Assembly: GCA_965224285.1 (NCBI GenBank)
Contig: OZ245043.1
Location: 4,464,001 to 4,528,000, forward strand
DNA from: JAJCYK01 sp965224285
Lineage (GTDB): Bacteria; Bacteroidota; Bacteroidia; Cytophagales; Cyclobacteriaceae
Direction: 5' to 3'
DNA length: 64,000 nucleotides
Below, in pieces: positions 17,664-26,167 of this stretch. Made by a program: the position numbers and the translations under genes. Under the pieces are notes generated by a model. It was not told the DNA's origin. It saw nothing but the letters and a program-made list of their open reading frames with translations, and did no database searches. Numbering within the stretch: the first letter of the stretch is position 1; each line of letters starts with the position of its first letter.

Positions 17664-19067
17664 ATGAATAACATATATAAACAAATAGGAGAAATACTGC
17701 TTTCCACTTTATTGGTGACAGCAGTAATATCTTGCGATAGCAAACTGGACATTGATCCTCAACAATCAATAAGTTCCGACATAGCGCTGAATTCCTCTGA
17801 AAACGTAGTCAATGTGTTGATTGCCGCCTATAGCGAAGCGGGAGGCCAGTTCGGGGTGGCATCGGATGGCCGTGCCGAAGGAGGGGAGCTTTATGGCGGG
17901 GATTTTAATTTATTTAGCGAACTCATGGGCGCTAACGGCGAAATTACCTGGAATGGTACTTTCGATAATTATGAAGATGTATTTGATGCCGATCTCATTC
18001 GTAATAATACCTTAGCCCGAAACAACTGGATGCGTGCCTACAATGTGATTAACATTGCTAATAATGTTATTGAGAACATTGATATAGTGGACCAGGATAT
18101 CAGGGATCAGGTATTGGGAGAGGCCTTGTTTATGCGGGGATCCATGCATTTTGAACTGGTGCGTATTTACGGTCTGCCCTTCGTTAGTGGCCAGACTAAT
18201 GATCAGCTGGGTGTACCCTTGGTTTTGATGGCTACGCAGTCAATTGATGAGAGCGCTCAAGTTTCCAGAGCTACTGTAGCGGAAGTGTACTCCCAGGTAA
18301 TATCCGACTTGATGCAGGCAGAATCGCTTATGAACAGCCGCAATGGAAGCCGGGCCAACCGATTTTCCGCCGCTGCCCAGTTATCCAGAGTGTACCTGCA
18401 GCAGGGCGATTACACCAATGCAGCTAATGCCGCTGACCGAGTGATAACTGACGGCGGGTTTGATTTAGTGGGTAACTTTGAGGAGGCCTTTAATAATGCC
18501 GCCAATACTTCAGAGGATATATTTGCCATACAACAAAACAATACCTTTAACGCCGGTACTTCTAACAGTGGTTTACCCACCTTTTATGCCAATCTGGTAG
18601 GGGTAGGCCGGGATGGTGATATTGATGTATTGCCGGCTCATTTGGATCTTTATGATGCTAATGACGCCCGTTTAACCTTGTTCTATACTGGTGAAGACGG
18701 TTTGCCTAAAACCGGTAAGTGGGCCGTAGATGGCGCCAATATACCGGTTATCAGGTTGGCTGAAATGTACCTCACCAGGGCTGAAGCTAATCTTCGTGCT
18801 GGAACTACAGTTGGGGCAGATCCAGTGGATGACGTCAATGTTGTGCGTGCTAGAGCTGGTTTAGCCCCATTGCTTACAGTAACGATTGATGATATTCTGG
18901 AGGAGCGAAGGAGAGAACTGGCATTTGAGGGTTCTCGGATTCATGATCTGAAAAGGACTCAACAGGATATCAACGGATTACCATTTGATGCCGATGAACT
19001 GGTATTCCCTATTCCGCAAAGGGAAACAGACGTAAATCCTAACCTAATGCAGAATCCAGGTTATTAA
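17664..19067 (+). CDS. SusD/RagB-family substrate-binding lipoprotein (second copy)
   Basis: 467 aa. Lipoprotein signal with Cys24 (TAVISC-DS). The SusD fold is recognisable from EALFMRGSMHFELVRIYGLPFV (about 153-175), the TPR-like stretch with SAAAQLSRVYLQQGDYTNAANAA (about 231-255), LAEMYLTRAEANLRAG (about 365-382) and the C-terminal block EERRRELAFEGSRIHDLKR. It pairs with the SusC gene 5 bp upstream and ends the second unit; a strong terminator follows at 19089. The pair has no associated enzyme or third lipoprotein. Ligand unknown. Confidence 0.94.
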   Translation: MNNIYKQIGEILLSTLLVTAVISCDSKLDIDPQQSISSDIALNSSENVVNVLIAAYSEAGGQFGVASDGRAEGGELYGGDFNLFSELMGANGEITWNGTFDNYEDVFDADLIRNNTLARNNWMRAYNVINIANNVIENIDIVDQDIRDQVLGEALFMRGSMHFELVRIYGLPFVSGQTNDQLGVPLVLMATQSIDESAQVSRATVAEVYSQVISDLMQAESLMNSRNGSRANRFSAAAQLSRVYLQQGDYTNAANAADRVITDGGFDLVGNFEEAFNNAANTSEDIFAIQQNNTFNAGTSNSGLPTFYANLVGVGRDGDIDVLPAHLDLYDANDARLTLFYTGEDGLPKTGKWAVDGANIPVIRLAEMYLTRAEANLRAGTTVGADPVDDVNVVRARAGLAPLLTVTIDDILEERRRELAFEGSRIHDLKRTQQDINGLPFDADELVFPIPQRETDVNPNLMQNPGY

Positions 19068-19088
19068 TAATCACCTATTAAGGGTTAT

Positions 19089-19122
19089 AAGGGGATAGTT
19101 CACGAGCATCCCCTTTTTTTAT
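19089..19122 (+). terminator. Rho-independent terminator of the second SusC/D operon
   Basis: AAGGGGAT (19089-19096) pairs with ATCCCCTT (19108-19115) across an 11-nt loop, followed by a run of T. It lies 22 bp after the SusD stop codon. Confidence 0.85.
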
Positions 19123-19572
19123 TCCTTCAGGTTATACTCCGTTAGAGGGGATGACTTTGCATTAGAAAATGTTTTATAAATCACCCAATAGAAAATGGAT
19201 ATGCCCCAATCTGGGATGCATATGCTTTAAAGTTCAATGGTGATACCCCCGTTATGGAGTAGGCATATTTCAAGCCTCGTGTAGTGGATAAATTAAAAAA
19301 AGTCAAATATGGGGGCCTATTTATTTAAAATATTTCAATTTTTCATCACAATTGCCGCCGTCCGTAAGCATCCATTTGGTTTAATTTCATTATTTAAAGA
19401 TGGATAAACAGTCCATTTAGCCGCTACAACTCTTCCTGATATCCCCCATTTAAAACCCACCGAAAGGGGGATAACATACAGCGTCATTTATCCCGACTTT
19501 TGAAAATATACCGTGAACCGGGCTAGGTCCGGCTTTGTGGTATTTGATAACGTTTTACCTAAAACCATAACT
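19123..19572. promoter_or_regulatory. 450-bp upstream region of the third SusC operon with several C-run/G-run elements
   Basis: The longest non-coding stretch in the window. It holds CCCC-AATCT-GGG (19204-19215, flanked by ATGC repeats), an imperfect CCCC-CGTTATG-GAG (19246-19259), a GGGGG run (19311-19315) and ATCCCCC...GGGGGAT arms (19441-19472) enclosing CCC-ACCGAAA-GGG. No -7 element with an exact consensus is seen near the ATG at 19573, and no protein-coding ORF is convincing. The length suggests complex regulation or a degraded gene. Confidence 0.4.
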
Positions 19573-22500
19573 ATGAATGTAAAACTACTAGTAAATCTAT
19601 GCTTGGTCTTGGTGCTTTCGTGGCATTGTGGCTGGGCGCAGCAGAGAGAAGTCACGGGTACTGTTACATCCACCGAGGATGGTGGTCCTTTGCCCGGGGT
19701 TAATGTGATCATTAAAGGGTCTACTTCAGGAACCATAACGGACATTGACGGAAAATACCGTATTACCGTACCTTCAGGGGATGCGGTGATGGTATTCTCA
19801 TTTATCGGCTTTATAAGCCGTGAGATTCCCGTCAGTTCCCAATCGGTAGTAGATGTGCAGTTGGAGTCGGATGTGACCCAATTGGGAGAGGTGGTAGTGA
19901 CAGCAGCTGCCATTGAAAGAGAAAGAAGGTCATTGGGATATGCGGTATCCACCGTTGAAGGGGAGACCCTTACCGAGGCCAGAGATGGTAATGTTTGGAA
20001 CAGTTTAGCTGGTAAAGTTCCTGGTTTGGACATATCCAGCTCGTCGGGAACCGCGGGCGGAAGCTCCAGGATCTTGATCAGGGGCGCCAGTACTATGATT
20101 ACCGACGGAGGAACCCAGGGTCCAAATTCTACTAATGAACCTTTGTTTATTGTGGATGGAGTACCGATTTCTAATTCCTCTTTTAATGGATCCCGAAATG
20201 AAATCATCAATGGTGGTGTTGATGTGGGCAACCGTGCCGGTGATCTGAATCCGGATGATATTGAGTCAATAACGGTATTGAAAGGAGCTGCCGCCTCTGC
20301 GCTATATGGACAGAGAGCTAAGAATGGCGCCATTGTCATAACCACTAAGCGAGGAAAGCCTGGTCAAAAAGCATTCTTGACCATAAATTCTTCGGTACGT
20401 TTTGATGAGGCTTTTAAACTCCCTGATTTCCAGAACGAATATGCCCAGGGAGACTTCGGCCAATACGATTCCAACAACTTCCTTGGGGGTTGGGGCCCGA
20501 AAATTAGCGAAGTGCAGGGCCAGACATTTTCACAGTTTCCTTATGATGGAGAAGAACGGCCCTTGCAGGCTTTTCCCGATAACGTAAAGGACTTTTATGA
20601 AACCGGCAATACTTTTATCAATAACGTGGCTTTTGCCGGAGGTGGACTGGAAACAGATTTTCGCCTCAGCTATTCAAATTTGAAGCAAACCGGTATTATA
20701 CCCGGTAACGAACTGGATCGAAACACCATTTCCGTCAACGCGGGAAGTAAGTTCGCTGACAAGTTCAACGCCCGGGTATCTTTCAGTTATGTTCGTACCG
20801 AAGGAACCGGAAGACCCCGTCAGGGTAGTAATAATCCTAACATCATTACCAGTTTGGTGCAAAATAGCTTTCCGCGTACCATCGATACCAGATTACTTAA
20901 AGAGAATGTAGTGGATGAGAATGGCGTGCCCATCGGTCTTGATGGCAACCGAACCTCAAACAATGTCTATTGGGTAGTACAAAATAATCCCAATAATAAT
21001 TTAGTGGATCGGTTATTCGGAAATGTCAGTGTAGGATATGATCCTACTGAATGGCTGAATATCACTGCCCGCGTGGGTACTGATATATTTACTGAACAAC
21101 GCCGGGATATCGTGAGAAAAGGAACCATCAATCAGATCAATGGACAATTTGACGATATTGAGCTGTTTGACCGGGAGTTTAACTCTGATCTGTTAGCCAC
21201 CATCAATACTCAGATAACCCCCGACATTGGGTTTACCGGCATTTTGGGACATAATATTAATCAGCGTACTGTGCGGCGAACCAGGGTAACGGCCAGCGAC
21301 CTCAGTGTTGATTTATTGTACAATTTTGCCAACGCTTCATCAACAGCGCCCCAAAACTTTCAAAGCATTCGCAGATTGTACGGAGTGTATGGTGACTTTA
21401 CCTTTAACTATCGAAATTTTATTTTCCTGAACCTAACGGGAAGAAACGATTGGAGTTCGACTTTACCGGTAGACAACCGATCATTCTTCTATCCCAGCAT
21501 CAGCGGTAGTGTGGTATTTACCGAGGCATTCAATATTGCAAACAATGTATTGTCATTCGGTAAGATACGCGCCAACTGGGCCAATGTGGGTAGTGATGAA
21601 GCCCCTTTCCAGCTGGACTTCCAATTTATTCCACAGGCCAGTTTATTTACACAGTTTGTAGCTGATAATACTTTCCCTCATGGAGGACAGTTGGCTTTTG
21701 CTGCCACGGATGTAATTCCGCCTGGCAATGCACTGGAACCCCAAAACCAGGTTTCCTTTGAAATTGGTACCGAACTCCAATTCTTTGACGGTAGGATAGG
21801 ATTGGACGCTACCTATTACAATACCCTAACAGAGGAGCAGATAATCTCGGTTTCCATTCCCCAATCAACCGGTTTCGAATCCCGCAGGATCAATGCCGGA
21901 GAGGTGAGGAATAAAGGGGTGGAAATATTATTTACTGGTACTCCCATTAAAACCGGTAGCGGTTTTTCATGGGATTTAGGCTTAAATTTTGCTAAAAACC
22001 AGCAGACGGTGGAAAAACTGGCGCCGGGTCTGGATGAACTCAGTTTGACCAGTGGGTTTAGCGGTCTCAGTATCAGAGCAGCTCCGGGTGAAACTTTTGG
22101 ATTGTATGGTGCCGGATGGCTTAGAGATTCAGTTAGTGGCAGAGTAGTGATCAATCCGGTCACCGGGCTTCGGGAAGTAGGCCCCAGGACGCGTCATGGA
22201 GATGTATTTCCCGAATGGACTCTGGGCGTACAAAATTCATTCTCCTATAAAGGGCTCAAGCTTAGCTTCCTGGTGGATATTAGAGAGGGAGGAGTATTAT
22301 TCTCCAGTACAGTAGCTAATCTACGTAGGTTCGGTCGTGCTGAAGAAACTCTGCTAAATCGTGAGCGCATCTTTATCGACGATGGTGTCATAGCCAATGA
22401 AGATGGTACTTTCAGGGAGAATGATGTACCGGTACAAAGCATGCAACAGTTCTGGGATCATTATGCCAATACTTCCAATACGGAGGGTCAGGTTTTTGAT

Positions 22501-22749
22501 GCTTCCTATGTGAAGTTAAGGGAAGTCCGTTTGAGCTATGCATTGCCTAATACGCTGGTTGAACGTACTCCTTTCAGCAGTATCAATCTAGGTTTGGAGG
22601 GCAGGAATTTGTGGTTGATCCGTAGTGAGATTCCACACATAGATCCTGAAGTTAACCTGTTTGGCAGTGTGCTAACCGGTCAGGGTGTGGAATTTAACAG
22701 CGCACCTTCTACCCGAAGCTATGGTGTTAATCTGAGAGTAACCCTATAA
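19573..22749 (+). CDS. SusC/RagA-family TonB-dependent transporter (third copy)
   Basis: 1058 aa from ATG 19573, chosen because it begins the signal peptide (MNVKLLVNLCLVLVLSW, ending GWAQ). An in-frame GTG at 19513 would add 20 mostly charged residues and is less likely. The carboxypeptidase-D-like domain (about 27-105), the TonB-box-like GEVVVTA, the plug with LFIVDGVPISN and VLKGAAASALYGQRAKNGAI, and a barrel ending in LRVTL follow. The plug begins with ERERRSLGYAVSTV, typical of one SusC subfamily that pairs with SusD-like_2 lipoproteins, as here. It is followed 16 bp later by its SusD partner. Confidence 0.95.
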   Translation: MNVKLLVNLCLVLVLSWHCGWAQQREVTGTVTSTEDGGPLPGVNVIIKGSTSGTITDIDGKYRITVPSGDAVMVFSFIGFISREIPVSSQSVVDVQLESDVTQLGEVVVTAAAIERERRSLGYAVSTVEGETLTEARDGNVWNSLAGKVPGLDISSSSGTAGGSSRILIRGASTMITDGGTQGPNSTNEPLFIVDGVPISNSSFNGSRNEIINGGVDVGNRAGDLNPDDIESITVLKGAAASALYGQRAKNGAIVITTKRGKPGQKAFLTINSSVRFDEAFKLPDFQNEYAQGDFGQYDSNNFLGGWGPKISEVQGQTFSQFPYDGEERPLQAFPDNVKDFYETGNTFINNVAFAGGGLETDFRLSYSNLKQTGIIPGNELDRNTISVNAGSKFADKFNARVSFSYVRTEGTGRPRQGSNNPNIITSLVQNSFPRTIDTRLLKENVVDENGVPIGLDGNRTSNNVYWVVQNNPNNNLVDRLFGNVSVGYDPTEWLNITARVGTDIFTEQRRDIVRKGTINQINGQFDDIELFDREFNSDLLATINTQITPDIGFTGILGHNINQRTVRRTRVTASDLSVDLLYNFANASSTAPQNFQSIRRLYGVYGDFTFNYRNFIFLNLTGRNDWSSTLPVDNRSFFYPSISGSVVFTEAFNIANNVLSFGKIRANWANVGSDEAPFQLDFQFIPQASLFTQFVADNTFPHGGQLAFAATDVIPPGNALEPQNQVSFEIGTELQFFDGRIGLDATYYNTLTEEQIISVSIPQSTGFESRRINAGEVRNKGVEILFTGTPIKTGSGFSWDLGLNFAKNQQTVEKLAPGLDELSLTSGFSGLSIRAAPGETFGLYGAGWLRDSVSGRVVINPVTGLREVGPRTRHGDVFPEWTLGVQNSFSYKGLKLSFLVDIREGGVLFSSTVANLRRFGRAEETLLNRERIFIDDGVIANEDGTFRENDVPVQSMQQFWDHYANTSNTEGQVFDASYVKLREVRLSYALPNTLVERTPFSSINLGLEGRNLWLIRSEIPHIDPEVNLFGSVLTGQGVEFNSAPSTRSYGVNLRVTL

Positions 22750-22765
22750 TATTAAATTGAAACTC

Positions 22766-24229
22766 ATGAAAAATATACATAAATATTTCATTGTTTTCTT
22801 ATTGGTAATCGGAATAGGGGCCTGTGAAAGTGATTTTCTGGATGTTAATACCAGCCCTAATACTTCGGCTGCCGCAGATCCGGGGCTACTATTCACCGGC
22901 GCCATAACCGATTATTCCACTAACCGGACCATCGATTTTGGTCCCACTGGAATGAACTTGGCCCAATTGTCCTCTGGTGGAGGTTCATTGGGAGCCGGTG
23001 TATTTACCAGACCAGAAAGGTATATTATCAGCATTTTTGTTAACGGTAATACCTGGAGATCCCATTATCGCAATGAGCATAAGAATCTTGATTTGGCCAT
23101 TGAAATAGCGGAAAGTTCCACCCCGGTGCAGAACAACGCCGCGGCCCAATGTAAGATCTTTAGAGCCATGATCTATTGGTCCACCACCATGATTTGGGGT
23201 GATGTGCCCTTTAGTGAGGCGGTGAATGAGGAGATCAACTCACCAAATTTCGATCCTCAAGAGCAGGTGCTCAATGGTATTGTAGATTTGTTGGATGAGG
23301 CGATTGCCCAAATAGATGTGGACGCTTCGCCTGTAACCACCATCACCAACAATGATTTGATCTATAATGGTGATATGGACAAATGGCGAAAATTCGCTAA
23401 ATCATTAAAGTTAAGAACTTTAATGTTTCTAGTGGATCGGGATCCTTCTAAAGCAACCGAGATAGGCGCTTTGATTTCAGAAGGCGATATGATCTCTTCC
23501 CCTCTGGAAGATGCTGCGTTTCCTTTTTTCAGCGTTTCTGGAAATCGAAATCCCTACTGGGAGACCTTGAATGCATTTGCCGGTCAATTGAATTTCTTCT
23601 ATTTCGCCAGTGAGGCCACAGTGGAACTGATGAAGTCTAAATCCGACCCACGAATGGAAGCGTATTTTGAACCCTATCCAGGTGGTGGTGATCCCAATTC
23701 AGAAATAATGGGAGTACCTCCTGGTGGTGATGCCTCTCCAACGGTACATTGGGTGTTGAGTACCGCCCCTGCTGGTAATGACGGTACCGTCGAGCTGGTT
23801 CGCCCCAATTCAGCTGATGTCCTGTTCTCCTACTCAGAACAGAAATTTCTAGAGGCTGAAGCCATACTCCGAGGATTTGCCACGGGAGATGCGGATGCCG
23901 CACTGCGGGAAGCCATTGCGACTTCCATGGAGCGGTATAATATTGATCAGGCTGATGTAGATGCTTATTTAGCAGGTATTCCCCAGGCTACCATGCAAGT
24001 AATTGCCGAGGAAGCTTGGATAGATTATATCATAAGGCCCCTCGAAGGTTGGTCCCATTGGCGCAGGACCGAGATAGATGGTGTGGGATTCCCCAACCTG
24101 GAATTACCGGAAGGAGCACAAACTGGTGATTTGATGAGGAGATTTCCTCTGCCTCCGGATGAAGTAGCGGCCAACCCAAACGCTCCTGTGGCTCCGGCAA
24201 TGGATGTAAATATGTGGTTTGACCTTTAA
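22766..24229 (+). CDS. SusD-like_2-family outer-membrane lipoprotein (third copy)
   Basis: 487 aa from ATG 22766; a TTG three codons earlier is in frame but weaker. Lipoprotein signal with Cys20 (VIGIGAC-ES). The opening DFLDVNTSPNTSAAADPGLLF, KIFRAMIYWSTTMIWGDVPFSEA (about 125-150) and KWRKFAKSLKLRTLMFLVDRDP (about 205-230) are the signature blocks of the SusD-like_2 branch rather than of classical RagB/SusD. The C-terminus has a late conserved block (EEAWIDYIIRPLEGWSHWRR). It is the surface binding partner of the preceding SusC. Its TAA stop shares its last A with an ATG of the next ORF. Confidence 0.92.
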   Translation: MKNIHKYFIVFLLVIGIGACESDFLDVNTSPNTSAAADPGLLFTGAITDYSTNRTIDFGPTGMNLAQLSSGGGSLGAGVFTRPERYIISIFVNGNTWRSHYRNEHKNLDLAIEIAESSTPVQNNAAAQCKIFRAMIYWSTTMIWGDVPFSEAVNEEINSPNFDPQEQVLNGIVDLLDEAIAQIDVDASPVTTITNNDLIYNGDMDKWRKFAKSLKLRTLMFLVDRDPSKATEIGALISEGDMISSPLEDAAFPFFSVSGNRNPYWETLNAFAGQLNFFYFASEATVELMKSKSDPRMEAYFEPYPGGGDPNSEIMGVPPGGDASPTVHWVLSTAPAGNDGTVELVRPNSADVLFSYSEQKFLEAEAILRGFATGDADAALREAIATSMERYNIDQADVDAYLAGIPQATMQVIAEEAWIDYIIRPLEGWSHWRRTEIDGVGFPNLELPEGAQTGDLMRRFPLPPDEVAANPNAPVAPAMDVNMWFDL

Positions 24230-24240
24230 TGGATGATATC

Positions 24241-24678
24241 ATGAAAATTTATATAAAGTTAATTGCAGTAGTAGTGTTTGCAGCATTAGCTGCCTGCGAA
24301 GCGGATCCCAATGAAGGATTGCCCAGCTTTGATAATTCATTGCCATTATATGTGCAATTAGACAACCCCAGTTCCATTGAAGCGGAAGAAGGAGAGGAAG
24401 TTACCATTACCGTGGAACTGCCAAAGGCCGTATTTGAGGACGTGAACGTGGACTGGCAAGTAGATGGTGATCTGGCCCAATCGGGCACCGTTACCATTAT
24501 TGAGGGTGATCTTAACGCCGATGTAGTTTTGATCATACCTGATGACGATCAGCCAACTGGTGGAGGAACGGCAGAATTCAGTTTAATTGCCGTAGACAAT
24601 GGCTTGAGTTTGGGAAGGCCCAACGTTCCTTCAAGTAGAATAACCACTACCCTGGAGTGGACTGATAACGATGAGTAA
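24241..24678 (+). CDS. Small lipoprotein of unknown function, SusC/D-associated
   Basis: 145 aa from ATG 24241. An ATG at 24229, overlapping the SusD stop, is also in frame but would put two Asp residues before the signal peptide. Lipoprotein signal with Cys19 (FAALAAC-EA), followed by acidic residues that favour surface export in Bacteroidota. The rest is acidic and beta-rich with alternating hydrophobic residues (EEGEEVTITVELP, ADVVLIIPDDDQP), resembling a single Calx-beta or immunoglobulin-like domain. No family was recognised with certainty. Its position as last gene of the third operon is that of surface glycan-binding proteins in polysaccharide utilisation loci, but it is far smaller than most of these. 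Confidence 0.8.
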   Translation: MKIYIKLIAVVVFAALAACEADPNEGLPSFDNSLPLYVQLDNPSSIEAEEGEEVTITVELPKAVFEDVNVDWQVDGDLAQSGTVTIIEGDLNADVVLIIPDDDQPTGGGTAEFSLIAVDNGLSLGRPNVPSSRITTTLEWTDNDE

Positions 24679-24700
24679 TCGTAATATCTATTAATTGAAC

Positions 24701-24736
24701 AAAATGGCAGGTTCCGTGCGACCTGCCATTTTTTTT
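24701..24736 (+). terminator. Rho-independent terminator of the third SusC/D operon
   Basis: AAAATGGCAGGT (24701-24712) pairs perfectly with ACCTGCCATTTT (24721-24732) over an 8-nt loop, followed by more T. A strong end to the accessory transport locus. Confidence 0.92.
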
Positions 24737-24798
24737 AGTGGTTGTGATGATAGGTATTGATAATAAAATTCAGCCAAGAGATCATCTTTGTTAAATCT

Positions 24799-24812
24799 CC
24801 CCCAAAATGGGG
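24799..24812. promoter_or_regulatory. C-run/G-run palindrome upstream of the REC-kinase gene
   Basis: CCCCC-AAAAT-GGGG, belonging to the same family as the elements before the SusC operons. A -7-like TAAATTGT (24864-24871) lies 51 bp downstream, similar to the 45-49 bp seen at 14498 and 2281. It suggests the kinase gene at 24922 shares the regulon. Confidence 0.45.
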
Positions 24813-24921
24813 TGATTATTAACCAGAACGGGTGATTTTAAAGGCTAGATGAATAATTCTTCGTAAATTGTTTTAGGAGATATACCACATCTACAAACGA
24901 AATTCCTATTCATTTTTAAAC

Positions 24922-26103
24922 ATGATCAAGAACAGGTACCACATTTTGTATGTTGATGACGAGGAAAACAATCTAGTAGTCTTTAAGAACGCTTTTTTTC
25001 GGGAATACCGAGTGTTTACCGCCCTTTCAGCAGAAGAAGGACTCCGCATCCTTGACCAGCATCCGGTGCATCTGATAATCACTGACCAGAAAATGCCGGG
25101 CATGACCGGTGTGGAATTTTTGGAGCAAGTAGTGGATTCCCACCCAGATACCATGCGCTTGATCTTAACCGCTTATAGTGATATTGACTTCATTATGCGG
25201 GCGATTAATAAATGCGGTATTTATCGCTACATATTGAAGCCCTGGGACACCCGGGAATTGAAGATAATAATAGACAAAGCCCTGGAGAATTATCAATTGG
25301 GGCAAGATAAAAAGCGACTGATCCAAAATCTGGAAACGGCTAACAAGGAATTAGAAGATAAGGTAAGAGCCCGTACCAGGGAACTGAAGGAAAAGAATGA
25401 AGAGTTGACCAAGATCAACGATATCAAAGATAAGTTGTTTACCATCATTTCACACGATCTCAGGCAGCCTTTGGTTTCTCTAGGGGTATTCTTTGAGATC
25501 CTTAAGCAATTGCCGGAAGATGTATCCAGAGAAAAATTGGACCAATTTTATATGAAGCTTCAGGCCAACCTTCAGGATGTAACCAGTTTATTGGATAACC
25601 TTCTATTCTGGTCGCAATCTCAAATGGGAAATAATCACCTGGAGCAGAAACCCATTAGAATTGTAGACCTGGTAAAGAAGAATATTGAATTATATCAGGT
25701 TTCAGCCATGCAAAAGGATATCATTATCAATATGGCACGAATAAGCTCCAATCCGGTGGTATTGGGAGATGAAAATATTATCAATCTGGTTATACGCAAC
25801 CTGTTAAACAATGCCATAAAATACTCTAAAAAAAGAAGTTCCATAACCGTAAACCTTAAACAGCAGGAGGATAGTCTGGCTATCAGCGTTAAGGATCGCG
25901 GTGTGGGGATGAGTAAAAGGTTGTTAAACCGTTTATTTGAATCCGGATATCACGGAACCACTAGAGGTACCTCTAATGAGAAAGGTACCGGTCTAGGGCT
26001 TAAGCTCTGTAAGGAATACTTGACCAGACAATCGGGTGAACTATATATTCATAGTGAAAAAGGGAAGGGCTCGACCGTAACCTTCACTTTGCCGCTTAAA
26101 TAG
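24922..26103 (+). CDS. Response-regulator/histidine-kinase hybrid (REC-HisKA-HATPase)
   Basis: 393 aa, no signal peptide or membrane span, so cytoplasmic. A REC domain (about 7-122) has D12/D13 and phospho-acceptor D55 (LIITDQKMPGMTG). A coiled coil follows (about 130-165), then a HisKA domain with H178 (ISHDLRQPL) and a HATPase domain with an N-box (LVIRNLLNNAIKYS), DRGVGM and KGTGLGLKLCKEYL. With REC at the N-terminus and no DNA-binding output, it would receive phosphate from an upstream kinase and tune its own kinase activity, acting as a relay element. A C-run/G-run palindrome lies upstream. It is followed 64 bp later by a TPR-histidine kinase. Confidence 0.9.
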   Translation: MIKNRYHILYVDDEENNLVVFKNAFFREYRVFTALSAEEGLRILDQHPVHLIITDQKMPGMTGVEFLEQVVDSHPDTMRLILTAYSDIDFIMRAINKCGIYRYILKPWDTRELKIIIDKALENYQLGQDKKRLIQNLETANKELEDKVRARTRELKEKNEELTKINDIKDKLFTIISHDLRQPLVSLGVFFEILKQLPEDVSREKLDQFYMKLQANLQDVTSLLDNLLFWSQSQMGNNHLEQKPIRIVDLVKKNIELYQVSAMQKDIIINMARISSNPVVLGDENIINLVIRNLLNNAIKYSKKRSSITVNLKQQEDSLAISVKDRGVGMSKRLLNRLFESGYHGTTRGTSNEKGTGLGLKLCKEYLTRQSGELYIHSEKGKGSTVTFTLPLK

Positions 26104-26167
26104 AATTTCACCTACACTTTTTATAAGTGGCTATAAATAAGTAACTTGTTTGATTGAATTAGATCAG

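Noticed and set aside
19488..20345. 285-codon minus-strand reading frame opposite the third susC-like gene
   Set aside because: It is antisense to the signal peptide, regulatory and plug domains of a clear SusC protein, is low in complexity (Pro/Thr/Ser-rich) and has no recognisable domain.
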